Shown: piece by piece, positions 1 to 8,803 of the stretch
Layout of the letters: every line of letters begins with the position of its first letter
Position numbering within the stretch: position 1 is the first letter of the stretch
Made by a program: the position numbers and the translations under genes
DNA from: Pseudoxanthomonas suwonensis
GTDB lineage: Bacteria > Pseudomonadota > Gammaproteobacteria > Xanthomonadales > Xanthomonadaceae
Assembly: GCF_000972865.1 (NCBI RefSeq)
Contig: NZ_CP011144.1
Span: 744,001 to 808,000, forward strand
DNA: 64,000 nt
Reading direction: 5' to 3'
Notes under the pieces: generated by a model
The model's database searches: none
What the model was told of the DNA's origin: nothing
What the model saw: the letters and a program-made list of their open reading frames with translations, nothing else

Positions 1-43
1 CGCCCCCTGCACATCGAACTCGACCCCTCCGGAGTAGACAGCC
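1..43. other. window edge upstream of tssC
   Basis: This holds the tail of whatever precedes tssC, plus its ribosome-binding site: GGAG at 31-34, nine bases before the ATG. Two forward frames run in from the edge, one ending at a TAG (35-37) and one at a TGA (49-51). TssB is expected here from T6SS gene order, but neither short tail is recognisable, so no gene is called. Confidence 0.5.
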
Positions 44-1525
44 ATGGCTGAGACGCAAGCCCAAACCGCCACCCAGGCCGCCGCGGCCGCCGAGACCGGC
101 CTGCTCGACCAGATCATTTCCAAGAGCCGGATCGCCAAGACCGACAGCGAGCGCGGCCGCACCCGAGACCTGATCGGCGAACTGGTCAACCAGGTCATGG
201 ACGGCCAGCTGACGATCTCGCACGACGCGATCGCCTCGCTGGACTCCCGCATCGCCGACATCGACAGGCTGATCTCCGACCAGCTGTCGGCGGTGATACA
301 CGCGCCCGAGTTCCAGAAGCTGGAGGGCTCCTGGCGCGGGCTGAAATACCTGGTCGACAACACCGAGACCAGCACCAACCTGAAGATCAAGGTGTTCAAC
401 TGCACCAAGAAGGAACTGGTCAAGGACTTCAAGAACGCCTCGGACTTCGACCAGTCGCAGCTGTTCAAGAAGATCTACGAGGAGGAGTACGGGACCTTCG
501 GCGGCGCGCCGTTCGCCACCCTGATCGGCGACTACGAGTTCACCCGGCACCCGGAAGACATCTACCTGCTGGAGGAGATCTCGCACGTCGCGGCCGCGGC
601 GCATGCGCCGTTCCTGTCCGCCGCTTCGCCTGAGCTGCTCGGCTTCGACGATTTCACCGAGCTGTCCGGTCCGCGCGACCTGGCCAAGATCTTCGACACG
701 GTCGAGTACGCCAAGTGGAAGTCGTTCCGCGAGTCGGAGGATTCGCGCTACGTCGGCCTGGCCATGCCGCGCGTGCTCGGCCGCCTGCCGTACGGCCCGG
801 ACACCGCGCCGGTCGAAGCCTTCAACTTCACCGAGGACGTCAGCGGCAAGGAGCACGACCGCTACCTTTGGATGAACGCGGCGTACGCGCTGGGCAGCAA
901 GGTCACCGACGCCTTCGCCAAGTACGGCTGGTGCGCGGCGATCCGCGGGGTCGAGGGCGGCGGCCTGGTGGAAGGCCTGCCCACCCACACCTTCGGCACC
1001 GACGACGGCGAGGTCGCGCTGAAATGCCCGACCGAGATCGCGATCACCGACCGCCGCGAGAAGGAACTTGCGGACCTCGGGCTGGTCCCGCTGGTGCACT
1101 GCAAGGGCACCGACTACGCCGCCTTCTTCTCGACCCAGTCGGCGCAGAAGCAGAAGGAATACAACACCGATGCGGCCAACGCCAACGCGCGCCTGTCCGC
1201 GCAGCTGCAGTACATCTTCGCGGTATCGCGCATCGCCCATTACCTCAAGTCGATGATGCGCGACAAGATCGGCAGCTTCGCCTCCAAGTCCAGCGTCGAG
1301 AACTTCCTCAACAACTGGATCACGCAGTACGTGCTGCTGGACGACAACGCCACCCAGGAACGCAAGGCCCAGCTGCCGCTGCGCGAGGCCCGGATCGAGG
1401 TGGCCGACGTGCCCGGCAAGCCCGGCGTGTACAAGGCGGCCGCGTTCCTGCGCCCCCACTACCAGCTCGACGAACTCAGCGTCTCGTTGCGCCTCGTTTC
1501 CGAGCTTCCCAAGTCGGCCCGCTAG
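44..1525 (+). CDS. tssC: Type VI secretion contractile sheath large subunit TssC (VipB)
   Basis: The 493-aa product matches TssC/VipB in length and along its whole sequence. TssC pairs with TssB to form the phage-tail-like sheath that contracts in the cytoplasm and drives the Hcp tube outward. Recognisable stretches are FQKLEGSWRGLKYLVDNTE (around 90-110), the central SAASPELLGFDDFTEL (around 193-208) and the conserved C-terminal part with NFLNNWITQYVLLDD (around 424-438). An ATG with GGAG nine bases upstream supports the start. hcp follows after 42 bp and tssE after that, all on the same strand, as in a T6SS operon. tssB should lie just outside the window. No truncation or frameshift is visible. 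Confidence 0.97.
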   Translation: MAETQAQTATQAAAAAETGLLDQIISKSRIAKTDSERGRTRDLIGELVNQVMDGQLTISHDAIASLDSRIADIDRLISDQLSAVIHAPEFQKLEGSWRGLKYLVDNTETSTNLKIKVFNCTKKELVKDFKNASDFDQSQLFKKIYEEEYGTFGGAPFATLIGDYEFTRHPEDIYLLEEISHVAAAAHAPFLSAASPELLGFDDFTELSGPRDLAKIFDTVEYAKWKSFRESEDSRYVGLAMPRVLGRLPYGPDTAPVEAFNFTEDVSGKEHDRYLWMNAAYALGSKVTDAFAKYGWCAAIRGVEGGGLVEGLPTHTFGTDDGEVALKCPTEIAITDRREKELADLGLVPLVHCKGTDYAAFFSTQSAQKQKEYNTDAANANARLSAQLQYIFAVSRIAHYLKSMMRDKIGSFASKSSVENFLNNWITQYVLLDDNATQERKAQLPLREARIEVADVPGKPGVYKAAAFLRPHYQLDELSVSLRLVSELPKSAR

Positions 1526-1567
1526 AACGACGGGCGCTGATCAACCACAGCCATCAGGAGAACCCCC

Positions 1568-2053
1568 ATGGCAAACGACATGTTTCTGAAGATCGATGGT
1601 GTCGATGCGGAATCCACCGACCACAAGCACAAGGGCGAGATCGACCTGCTCTCCTGGAGCTGGGGCGCGTCCAATGCCGGCTCCATGGCGCTCGGCGGCG
1701 GCGGCGGCGCCGGCAAGGTGGCGATGCAGGACTTCAGCTTCAGCATGACCATGAACAAGGCCAGCCCTGTCCTGATGCAGTACTGCGCCACCGGCAAGCA
1801 CATCGGCAAGGCGGTGCTGACCTGCCGCAAGGCCGGCGAGAACCCGCTGGAGTTCCTGATCATCACCTTCGAGGACCTGATCATCTCCAGCTACCAGACC
1901 GGGAGCAGCGGCGGCGAGGCCGGCCTGCCGACCGATTCAGTCTCGTTCAACTTCTCCAAGATCACCCAGGACTACGTGCCCCAGACCGCCAAGGGCGCTG
2001 GCGAGGGCAAGGTGTCCAAGGCCTACAACCTCAAGACCAACAAGGCCGCGTGA
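1568..2053 (+). CDS. hcp: Hcp, type VI secretion inner-tube protein (TssD)
   Basis: The 161-aa product is a full-length Hcp1-family protein. Hcp hexamers stack into the tube inside the TssBC sheath, are secreted on firing, and can carry small effectors. The start MANDMFLKIDGVDAESTD, the basic segment DHKHKGEIDLLSWSWG and the end KITQDYVPQ...AYNLKTNKAA are typical of the family. The ATG has a good ribosome-binding site (CAGGAG in the preceding 15 bases). There is no C-terminal effector extension, so this is a structural Hcp rather than an evolved one. It lies between tssC and tssE on the same strand. Confidence 0.97.
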   Translation: MANDMFLKIDGVDAESTDHKHKGEIDLLSWSWGASNAGSMALGGGGGAGKVAMQDFSFSMTMNKASPVLMQYCATGKHIGKAVLTCRKAGENPLEFLIITFEDLIISSYQTGSSGGEAGLPTDSVSFNFSKITQDYVPQTAKGAGEGKVSKAYNLKTNKAA

Positions 2054-2162
2054 GCGGACGGCGGCGGGGCGGGCGGGCCCGGCGGCTCGCGTCGCCCTCG
2101 CGCCGGCGCCGGCTGGCCGCACCGGACGGCGGGGCCGTTGGTCCGCCCAGGAGACCCGAGCC

Positions 2163-2615
2163 ATGCTGCCGCGCTGCCTGACCGAACGCCTGAGTTCGGA
2201 ACGCGACGACGATCCGCGCCACGCCACGTACTACGCTTCGGTGCAGGATCTGCGCGACGCGGTCTCCAGGGACCTGGAGGATCTGCTCAACACCCGCTCC
2301 GAAGCCCCCCGACTGCTTCCGGACGCGTTCGTCGAATGCCTGGCTTCGTCACTCACCTACGGGGTCCCGGACTTCTCGTCGTCGAGCCTGCTCGGCCCGC
2401 ACGACCGCGACCGCATCCGGCGCACGCTGGAAGGCGCGATCGGCCAGCACGAGCCGCGACTGTCGCGCGTACGCGTCGCGCTGGAACCGCAAAGGGAGCA
2501 CGAACGCGCATTGCGGTTCCGGGTCGACGCGCTGCTCAGGCTGGGCCCGGAGCAGGAGAAGGTCCGCTTCGATGCGGTCCTGCAACTGTCCACCCAGGTA
2601 TGCGCGGTCCAGTGA
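2163..2615 (+). CDS. tssE: TssE, type VI secretion baseplate protein (gp25-like)
   Basis: The 150-aa product belongs to the gp25/lysozyme-like baseplate family. TssE sits in the cytoplasmic baseplate wedge and starts sheath polymerisation. Supporting segments are VQDLRDAVSRDLEDLLNTR near residue 30 and SLTYGVPDFSSSS near 65, the LTYGxPD motif of TssE. The C-terminal half (HEPRLSRVRVAL...RFRVDALLRL) fits the family beta-sheet. The ATG is preceded by AGGAG. In many clusters tssF and tssG come next; here an unrelated short gene follows and the strand then switches. The remaining core genes must lie to the left of the window or elsewhere. Confidence 0.93.
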   Translation: MLPRCLTERLSSERDDDPRHATYYASVQDLRDAVSRDLEDLLNTRSEAPRLLPDAFVECLASSLTYGVPDFSSSSLLGPHDRDRIRRTLEGAIGQHEPRLSRVRVALEPQREHERALRFRVDALLRLGPEQEKVRFDAVLQLSTQVCAVQ

Positions 2616-2654
2616 GCGGATACGCCGCGCCAACCTTCGACGAGGGACCAAGCC

Positions 2655-3116
2655 ATGAAACCCTACCTCCATACCGGCGGAAACTACGCGCATTTCCACT
2701 GGAATCTCGATTCCTCGGTCGGCCGCGGCGGACAGAACTCGAATCCCTGCGACGTCAGCTATCTCCAGTGGTACTACGCACTGGCGGCAGCGCATCCCAA
2801 CACGCCCGAGGAACGCAAGGTGGTCTATCGCAAGGTCCGCATTACCGGCACGTGTGCGGGAACCGATGCCGACCCCCTGGTCGGCGCGATCATCGCCCAC
2901 CAGCGGCACCTCAAGCACCCGCAGGTCGACGGCCGCGTCAGCGTCGCGCGCGGCACCGGCTTCGTCGGCACATCGGGTTTCTTCATCCTGCGGATCGGCG
3001 CACGCTTGGCACACATGCATCCCAGGGCGTGGCCGCGGCTGGACCTGATTCCAGGCTGCCCTCCCCTGGTCGCCCAGGCGGTGCAGAACGCGGTGCCTTT
3101 CCTGCCGACCGACTGA
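2655..3116 (+). CDS. Uncharacterised T6SS-linked protein, 153 aa
   Basis: The function is not recognised. The product is soluble, rich in Tyr, Trp and His at its start (HTGGNYAHFHWNLD), with no obvious signal peptide or membrane segment. The middle contains DVSYLQWYYALAAAHPNTP and IIAHQRHLKHPQVDGRVS. The latter resembles the half-repeat of peptidoglycan-binding modules (an amphipathic helix ending in VDG), but only weakly. There are two cysteines. An ATG with upstream GAGGGA supports the start. It lies 39 bp after tssE on the same strand and is the last gene of the run, so it is probably co-transcribed with the secretion genes. It could be an accessory, a cargo or an immunity protein; nothing in the sequence decides this. 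Confidence 0.75.
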   Translation: MKPYLHTGGNYAHFHWNLDSSVGRGGQNSNPCDVSYLQWYYALAAAHPNTPEERKVVYRKVRITGTCAGTDADPLVGAIIAHQRHLKHPQVDGRVSVARGTGFVGTSGFFILRIGARLAHMHPRAWPRLDLIPGCPPLVAQAVQNAVPFLPTD

Positions 3117-3162
3117 ACGGGCGACGGGCCGGGCACGGCCCGCTCCGCCGCACCGGCGGCTT

Positions 3163-4740
3163 TCATTCCCGCTCGTCGACCAGCAAGGCCAGTCCAAGCG
3201 CCTCCGCCAGCCCCCTCTCCAGTTCCTTCCCGAGCCGCACGCGCCATTCCCCGGCCGACAGCGGCGGCTGGCCGTCGGGCAGGGCCATCGGGTCGTCCGC
3301 CAGCCTCTGCGCCAGGTCCTGGAGCAGGGCTTCGCGGTCGCGGGTCCCGTCCAGCAGGCGCAGCAGCATGCGGGTGACCGGATCCGCGATCCGCACCACC
3401 CCGGACCTGAGGGTCGTGACGCCGTCGCTGCCGGCTTCGAGTTGGGCGCGCGCCAGCGCGCTGGCGCGCGGCCGCCGTCCGGCGTGCACAGCGAACCGCG
3501 GCGACTCGCAGGTCAGTCCGACCAGCCCGAGCCGGAACCCCGTCAGCAAGGTCGCGCACAGCGCCTCGGCGTCTTCGCCGGCTTCGCCCGGATCGACCCG
3601 CCCCACCCGTTCCCGTGCGCAGGCAAGCATCGCCGCCACCGTCTGCGCGCCCGGGTAGCGTTCTCCGATCTCCAGCAGGGCGGCCTTGGCCACGGGATGA
3701 TCGACGGTCAGCGCCGAACCGTGCACGCCCCGGAACTGCATCCGCGCGCCGGGTGCCAGGTCCATGGGCTGCGTCGCGCTCGACACCTCCCCGGCCACCT
3801 CCAGTGCCATGACCACCGCCGGATCCGGCGTGCGCCGCAGCGGCGCATCGCTCCTGCACAGCAGGCTCTGGCGGAACCGGCGCCCCTTCAGGTAGTCGAG
3901 ATACTGTTCCTTGGCGAGGAAATCCGCCTCGGCCATCTGCCGCAGCTTTGCGGCGATCTCCGGCGGGGCGGCCTCCTCGGTCATTTCGGAGTAGTCGGCC
4001 TCGGCCAGGAACTCCAGCCCGAAGCGTTGGGCATGGGCGACGAAATCCGTCACCGATACCGGCTCGTTGATCTCGCCGAGATCGTCGTGGAACAGCACCG
4101 CGGGATCGGTGTCTTCGAGCAACCGCTTGATCTCCGCGCGCACCGTGGCGACGTAGGCGTCGCCGCCGATCAGCCCGTGCTCGAGGAACTGCAGCATCGC
4201 GTACGCCTGGCGCAGGCGTTGGCTGGGCTCTTCGAACCGGCGGACGTGGTGCCGCAGCATTTCCCAGACCATTCGCCTGATGTGGCAGCCGGGCAACGCG
4301 TTGTAGCTGACGTAGGCGATCCCGCCCGGCGCCAACCTTTCCCGGCACAGGCGCAGCAGCGCGTCGCGCACGCCGGCGGGAACCCAGGAATAGAAGCCGT
4401 GCGCGCAGACGTAGTCGTAGCGTGTTCCGCCCGGATCCCAGGTCGACGCGTCCGCCACCTGCAGCGACAGGTTGCGCAGCCCGAGCCGCACGCGCATGCG
4501 CTCGCCCCGTTCGACCGCGGCGCCGGACAGGTCTATCCCGACGAACCTGCTGCCGGGATACGCCAGCGCCAGCGGGAACAGGTTCGAGGCATCGCCGCAG
4601 CCGACTTCCAGGTAGCTGCAGCGGGACGGCGCCGCCGCCGGGACGCCGTGCAGGCGCGCGATCGCGGCCAGCCGGTCCGGGTGGGTCTGCGGTCGCGGAT
4701 GACCGGGATACTCGATGGCGTCGTATGCGAATCCGGGCAA
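3163..4740 (-). CDS. SAM-dependent methyltransferase with methyltransferase regulatory domain
   Basis: The 525-aa product has a class I methyltransferase fold at its N-terminus. SAM motif I is YLEVGCGDASNLFPLA at about 43-58, followed by FVGIDLSGAAVERG. A predicted methyltransferase regulatory domain lies at roughly 205-290 (EINEPVSVTDFVAHAQRFGLEFL). The C-terminal part is low in known motifs. The preferred start is a TTG at 4738-4740, because GGAGG lies seven bases upstream; a GTG and another TTG further upstream are alternatives. It follows the hybrid kinase on the same strand with a 56-bp gap, so the two are probably one transcript. The substrate is unknown. The proteins fixed by this pair and their relation to the neighbouring T6SS genes are unresolved. 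Confidence 0.85.
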   Translation of the reverse strand: MPGFAYDAIEYPGHPRPQTHPDRLAAIARLHGVPAAAPSRCSYLEVGCGDASNLFPLALAYPGSRFVGIDLSGAAVERGERMRVRLGLRNLSLQVADASTWDPGGTRYDYVCAHGFYSWVPAGVRDALLRLCRERLAPGGIAYVSYNALPGCHIRRMVWEMLRHHVRRFEEPSQRLRQAYAMLQFLEHGLIGGDAYVATVRAEIKRLLEDTDPAVLFHDDLGEINEPVSVTDFVAHAQRFGLEFLAEADYSEMTEEAAPPEIAAKLRQMAEADFLAKEQYLDYLKGRRFRQSLLCRSDAPLRRTPDPAVVMALEVAGEVSSATQPMDLAPGARMQFRGVHGSALTVDHPVAKAALLEIGERYPGAQTVAAMLACARERVGRVDPGEAGEDAEALCATLLTGFRLGLVGLTCESPRFAVHAGRRPRASALARAQLEAGSDGVTTLRSGVVRIADPVTRMLLRLLDGTRDREALLQDLAQRLADDPMALPDGQPPLSAGEWRVRLGKELERGLAEALGLALLVDERE

Positions 4741-4796
4741 CGGACCGCCTCCTTCCTCCACGGCCGGCCACCGGTCCGGGGACGGGCGCGCGCAGG

Positions 4797-6704
4797 TCAA
4801 GCCGCCACCTGCCGGACTGCGATCGTGGCCATCATCGCCTCGCGCAGCTGCTCCGGAGTCACCGGCTTGTACAACACCGGGATGCGCGCCGCGCTTATCT
4901 CGCGCAGCCGCTCGTGTTTGGTCTCGCCGGTGATCAGCAGGCGTGCGAAATCCCCGAACCCCTTGCCGCGGTAGTGCCCCTGCAGCGCACGGATGACGTC
5001 CAGCCCGCTGCGGCCACCGCCCAGCTGCAGATCGCTGACGACGATGTCGGGGGGGATCGGCCACGACCTGGCCACCCGCATCGCCTCGACGCCGTCCGCG
5101 GCGGTGGCCACGATGCAACCCCAGCTCTCCATCAGTATCCGCAAGCCCTCGAGGATCGCCGGCTCGTCGTCTATGGCGAGCACGCGCAACCCGGTCACGT
5201 CCAGCGGCGGCTCGGGTGTCGGATCACCCTCATGGCAAGCCACCCGCGCCGCCGCTGGTACTTCGATGGCGAAGAGCGTGCCCCGTCCCAACCTGGACTT
5301 CAGCGCGATCGGCACGTCGAGCAGGGCGCACAGACGCTGCACCGTCGCCAGGCCCAGGCCCAGGCCGCGGCGCTCGCCCGGCGGCACCGGCGCATGGCTG
5401 TGTCCCTGGAAGAACTCCTCGAACACGCGCTGGTGCTGCTCCGGCGGGATGCCGGGTCCGGTATCCCAGACGTCGATGCGGATCCTGCCGGCGCGGCAGC
5501 GCGCGGCGATCAGGACGCCGCCTTCGGCAGTGTAGCGGATCGCGTTGCAGACCAGATTGTTGAGGATGCGGGACAGCATGACCCGGTCGCAGCGCACCCA
5601 GGCGTCGGTCTTGCGCACGATCAGGCGCAGTCCGCGCTGCTCTGCGCCCATGCGGAAGGTCCGGCTGACTTCGTCGAACAGACCGTCGAGGGCGAATTCG
5701 CCGATCGCGGGCTGCATCGCGCCGGCCTCCAGGCGCGACAGGTCCAGGAGGGAGTTGAACAGGTGGTCGAGCGAGTCGACGCATTCCTGGATGTGGTTGA
5801 TCCGCGACAGCCGCACCGGGTCCTTCTCGCCCAGGGTCAACGCCGACGAGAACAGGGTCAGCGCCGACAACGGCTGGCGCAGGTCGTGGCTGGCGGCGGC
5901 CAGGAACCTCGCGCGCGCCTGGTTGGCGGTCTCCAGGGCCGCGTTCTTGCGCTCGAGTTCCAGCGTCGCGCGTTCGATCTGCCGCTGCATGTAGCGGCTG
6001 GAGTCCTGCAGCGCCGCGACGGTGGCGTTGAACCCCTCCTGCAGCTGCCGCACCTCGTCCTTGCCGGTCACCGCGACCGGACGCAACACCCGGCCGCTCC
6101 CGCGCGGCGCGATCGCGCCGGCGAGTTCGATGATCGGCCTGCCGATCCTGCCCGCGGCGCGCCAGGCGATCGCCGTGGCCACCGAGAACAGCAACAGCAG
6201 CAGCGCGACGGAGGTGAACAGGCTGGAGCGTTGCGCCGCGGCGATCGGCCGGCGTTCGTTCTCGATCCGCAGCGTGCCGATGCGGCGTCCGTCCACGCCC
6301 GCGATTTCGGCCTGAGTCTGGTACGCGCTCCCGGCGCCGATCCCGCTGTCCGCCAGCACGGCGCCGTCCGCGTCCATGACGACGATGCGCGCCAGGCCGT
6401 GCCGCTGGCTCATGCCGGCCATCCGCAGGCGCAAGCGGTCGTGGTCGCCGCGCTCCAGCATCGTCGCCACGGCTACGGCGGCCTGTCCGGCAAGCGCCAG
6501 GTCGCCATCCTCTCCGATCCGCTGCAACTCCCGGTACTGCATCCCATGCATCACGGCGGCCAGCGACAGCCCCACGACGATCGCCGGCAGCAGCGCCAGC
6601 CGCGCCAGCGTGCGTACCAGCCCGCCACGGGTATCGCCCCGGCGCATGGGAAGAACCGGACATTCCGGCGAGCTCGAAGGCTCGCCGGGAACGATGGCGG
6701 ACAT
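4797..6704 (-). CDS. Hybrid sensor histidine kinase/response regulator
   Basis: The 635-aa product is an inner-membrane sensor. TM1 is around 30-53, a periplasmic region of about 110 residues follows, and TM2 is around 162-182. HAMP and coiled-coil segments lead to the HisKA box SHDLRQP with His273. The ATPase domain shows NLVCNAIRY, DTGPGIPPEQ and the GLGLGLATV box. A C-terminal receiver begins at about 507 with acidic pair AIDDE and has its phospho-acceptor at about Asp558 (VVSDLQ). The start is the ATG with GGAAGG about nine bases upstream; an in-frame ATG 15 codons earlier is possible. The SHDLRQPLSAL box is typical of RpfC/BaeS-like kinases with a fused receiver. No separate response regulator gene is adjacent. 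Confidence 0.93.
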   Translation of the reverse strand: MSAIVPGEPSSSPECPVLPMRRGDTRGGLVRTLARLALLPAIVVGLSLAAVMHGMQYRELQRIGEDGDLALAGQAAVAVATMLERGDHDRLRLRMAGMSQRHGLARIVVMDADGAVLADSGIGAGSAYQTQAEIAGVDGRRIGTLRIENERRPIAAAQRSSLFTSVALLLLLFSVATAIAWRAAGRIGRPIIELAGAIAPRGSGRVLRPVAVTGKDEVRQLQEGFNATVAALQDSSRYMQRQIERATLELERKNAALETANQARARFLAAASHDLRQPLSALTLFSSALTLGEKDPVRLSRINHIQECVDSLDHLFNSLLDLSRLEAGAMQPAIGEFALDGLFDEVSRTFRMGAEQRGLRLIVRKTDAWVRCDRVMLSRILNNLVCNAIRYTAEGGVLIAARCRAGRIRIDVWDTGPGIPPEQHQRVFEEFFQGHSHAPVPPGERRGLGLGLATVQRLCALLDVPIALKSRLGRGTLFAIEVPAAARVACHEGDPTPEPPLDVTGLRVLAIDDEPAILEGLRILMESWGCIVATAADGVEAMRVARSWPIPPDIVVSDLQLGGGRSGLDVIRALQGHYRGKGFGDFARLLITGETKHERLREISAARIPVLYKPVTPEQLREAMMATIAVRQVAA

Positions 6705-7112
6705 GGGCGTGGCCCTTCCTTCGCGAGCAGGATGCGCATCCCCTGACAACCGGGGAAAACGCAGCTACTGCAACCGGCAGGCCACGCCGCCGCGCACGGC
6801 GGGCCACCGGGCGGCCGACCGGCAGCCGGCCCCACCCTTGCCAAGAGCCGTTTCAAGGCATTTGGCCGGATTTATCCGAAGTTGGTGCCGGGAGGCGCTT
6901 CAGCCGCCGGCAAGGCGGGAGCTGCCATGGGAGGCCCCGCCGACCGGCCGCGCAAGGACGCTTGTCTTGCGCCCGGTGCGGGGAGGCAAGGTGGACGGCG
7001 GACCGGTGCCGCCGCCCGGAAGGGACGCCCTGGAACCGGCCGCGCGATCCGGCCCGTCGCGGAGTCCTGGCCGCCGGACACCCTCTAGAGCACACCCGCT
7101 ACGATTGAGGGC
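6705..7112. other. 408-bp intergenic region between kinase and tilS
   Basis: The sequence between the divergent sensor-kinase and tilS genes shows no supportable gene, repeat or terminator. Short open frames here have no recognisable product. Upstream of tilS the sequence CTACGAT about 20 bases before the ATG could be a -10 element, but no good -35 partner was found. Confidence 0.5.
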
Positions 7113-8486
7113 ATGGCCGCATGCCCACCGATCCACCTGCCGGACCTGCCAGACGAAGTGGCCGGTGGCGCCCTCGTGGTCGCCTACAGCGGCGGCCTGG
7201 ATTCGACCGTGCTGCTGCATGGTCTGGCCGCGCGGCCCGACCTGCACGCGCGCGGCTTGCGTGCGGTGCACGTCCACCATGGCCTGCAGGCGCAGGCCGA
7301 CGCCTGGGCCGCGCATTGCCGGCGACAGGCCGCGGAACTGGGGATCGCCTTCGAAACTTTGCGTGTGAACATCGCGCGCGACGCCGGCCAAGGCCTGGAA
7401 GCAGCCGCACGCGAGGCGCGCTATGCGGCCCTGTCCGCAGTCCTGGCACCGGGCGACGTACTGGTCACCGCGCACCATCTGGACGACCAGGCCGAGACCT
7501 TCCTGCTGCGCGCGCTGCGTGCCTCCGGTCCCGAAGGCCTGGGTTCGATGCGGCCGCTGCGCCCGCTGGGACAGGCCTGGCAGTGGCGTCCGTTGCTGTC
7601 GCAGCCGCGCGAGGCGCTGCTCGCCCATGCGCAAGCGCACGGCCTGTCCTGGATCGAGGATCCCAGCAACGCCCTGCCCGACCCGGACCGCAACTTCCTG
7701 CGCCTGCAGGTGCTGCCGCTGCTGCGGACACGCTGGCCGCACGCATCCACCTCGCTGGCGCGCAGCGCCGCGCTGTGCGCGCAAACCGACGCGTTGCTGG
7801 CGCAGGAGGACAAGGCGCTGCTGCGCATCCACACCGGCGACGATGCGCGCACGCTGCGCGTGCCGGCGCTGAAGGCCCTGCCGGCCGAGCGGCGCGCACG
7901 CCTGCTGCGGCACTGGATCCGTGCACTCGACCTGCCGCCGCTGCCTGCGCGCGGAGTGGAGCGGATCGAACACATCCTGCTCGGCGCGCGCGAAGACGCC
8001 CGCGCGACCTTCGCCTGGGCCGGGGCACGGGTGCTGCGCTGGCGCGACTTCCTCCACGCCGACCGCGTGCGCGAGCCGTTGCCGGCGCAATGGAGCGCGC
8101 AATGGGATGGCCATCAACCGCTGCCGTTGCCCGACGGAGGACAGCTGCTGCTGCGCGATGGCGAGGGTGGCGCCACGACCGGGTTCGATGCCCCGCTGCG
8201 CGTCCACGCCCGCCAGGGCGGCGAGCGCATCGTCCTGCCCGGACGCGCGCACTCGCGCCCGCTCAAGCACCTGCTGCAGGAACGCGGCGTGCCACCCTGG
8301 CGACGCGCGCACCTGCCGCTGCTGTCGGATGCCACCGGCCGCCTGCTGGCGGCCGGCGACGTGGTCTGGGGCGACGGCCTGGCACAGTGGCTGCACGCCC
8401 GCGGCTGGCACCTGGCCTGGCATCCGCCCGCTGAAAAGGGGTCCGCTGAAAAGGGGTCAGGTTCATTTTCCGCTTGCGGAAAATGA
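7113..8486 (+). CDS. tilS: tRNA(Ile)-lysidine synthase TilS with repeat-derived C-terminus
   Basis: The 457-aa product has the N-type ATP pyrophosphatase P-loop AYSGGLDST at about 24-32. TilS adds lysine to C34 of tRNA-Ile(CAU), so that the tRNA reads AUA. The [10 protein letters not shown] start precedes the P-loop by 25 residues, as in the family. The C-terminal domain ([19 protein letters not shown]...[11 protein letters not shown]) is intact. The last ~15 residues ([17 protein letters not shown]) and the TGA stop are encoded by a palindromic repeat at 8446-8503 and by a short tandem copy of its edge. The native end must have been close to WHLAWHPP. It is transcribed toward xseB and ispA. 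Confidence 0.96.
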   Translation: MAACPPIHLPDLPDEVAGGALVVAYSGGLDSTVLLHGLAARPDLHARGLRAVHVHHGLQAQADAWAAHCRRQAAELGIAFETLRVNIARDAGQGLEAAAREARYAALSAVLAPGDVLVTAHHLDDQAETFLLRALRASGPEGLGSMRPLRPLGQAWQWRPLLSQPREALLAHAQAHGLSWIEDPSNALPDPDRNFLRLQVLPLLRTRWPHASTSLARSAALCAQTDALLAQEDKALLRIHTGDDARTLRVPALKALPAERRARLLRHWIRALDLPPLPARGVERIEHILLGAREDARATFAWAGARVLRWRDFLHADRVREPLPAQWSAQWDGHQPLPLPDGGQLLLRDGEGGATTGFDAPLRVHARQGGERIVLPGRAHSRPLKHLLQERGVPPWRRAHLPLLSDATGRLLAAGDVVWGDGLAQWLHARGWHLAWHPPAEKGSAEKGSGSFSACGK

Positions 8487-8503
8487 ACCTGACCCCTTTT
8501 CAG
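8446..8503. repeat. GGGGTCAGG palindrome copy 1 (tilS end)
   Basis: This is a perfect 28-bp inverted repeat with a 2-base loop, from CTGAAAAGGGGTCAGG to the mirror end CCTTTTCAG. It overlaps the last codons of tilS and supplies its TGA (8484-8486). The left edge is partly duplicated in tandem: the motif GCTGAAAAGGGGTC also occurs at 8430-8443. Three further copies lie at 9290-9343, 27472-27525 and 42442-42544. As RNA it would form a stable hairpin between tilS and xseB. Confidence 0.93.
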
Positions 8504-8545
8504 CCTGCGTTGACCCTTCCCCACTGCACCGCGCACACTTCGCGC

Positions 8546-8803
8546 ATGTCCAAGAAAGCCACCCAAGACGCCTCGCCGGTCGCCCAGTTCGAGCAGTCGC
8601 TGGATGAACTCGAACAGCTGGTCGAGAAGATGGAACACGGGGAGATGAGCCTGGAGGACTCGCTGGCCGCCTACGAGCGCGGCGTCGGCCTCTACCGCCG
8701 CTGCCAGGCCGCGCTGGAACAGGCCGAACTGCGCGTGCGCCTGCTCACCGATCCGGAACAGCCCGACAGCGCCCAGCCCTTCGCCGGTCCCGATGGCGAC
8801 TGA
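8546..8803 (+). CDS. xseB: Exodeoxyribonuclease VII small subunit
   Basis: The 85-aa product matches XseB, the small subunit that joins XseA in the enzyme cutting single-stranded DNA to oligonucleotides. The family signature [20 protein letters not shown] and [20 protein letters not shown] is clear, and the length is normal. The ATG at 8546 is chosen because the reading frame upstream of it runs through the palindromic repeat at 8446-8503. The gene overlaps the ispA start by 11 bp, a conserved coupling (xseB-ispA) in many gammaproteobacteria. Confidence 0.95.
   Translation: MSKKATQDASPVAQFEQSLDELEQLVEKMEHGEMSLEDSLAAYERGVGLYRRCQAALEQAELRVRLLTDPEQPDSAQPFAGPDGD

Noticed and set aside
2054..2162. 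Short coding frame between hcp and tssE
   Set aside because: Pure GC-rich spacer without ribosome site or conserved residues.
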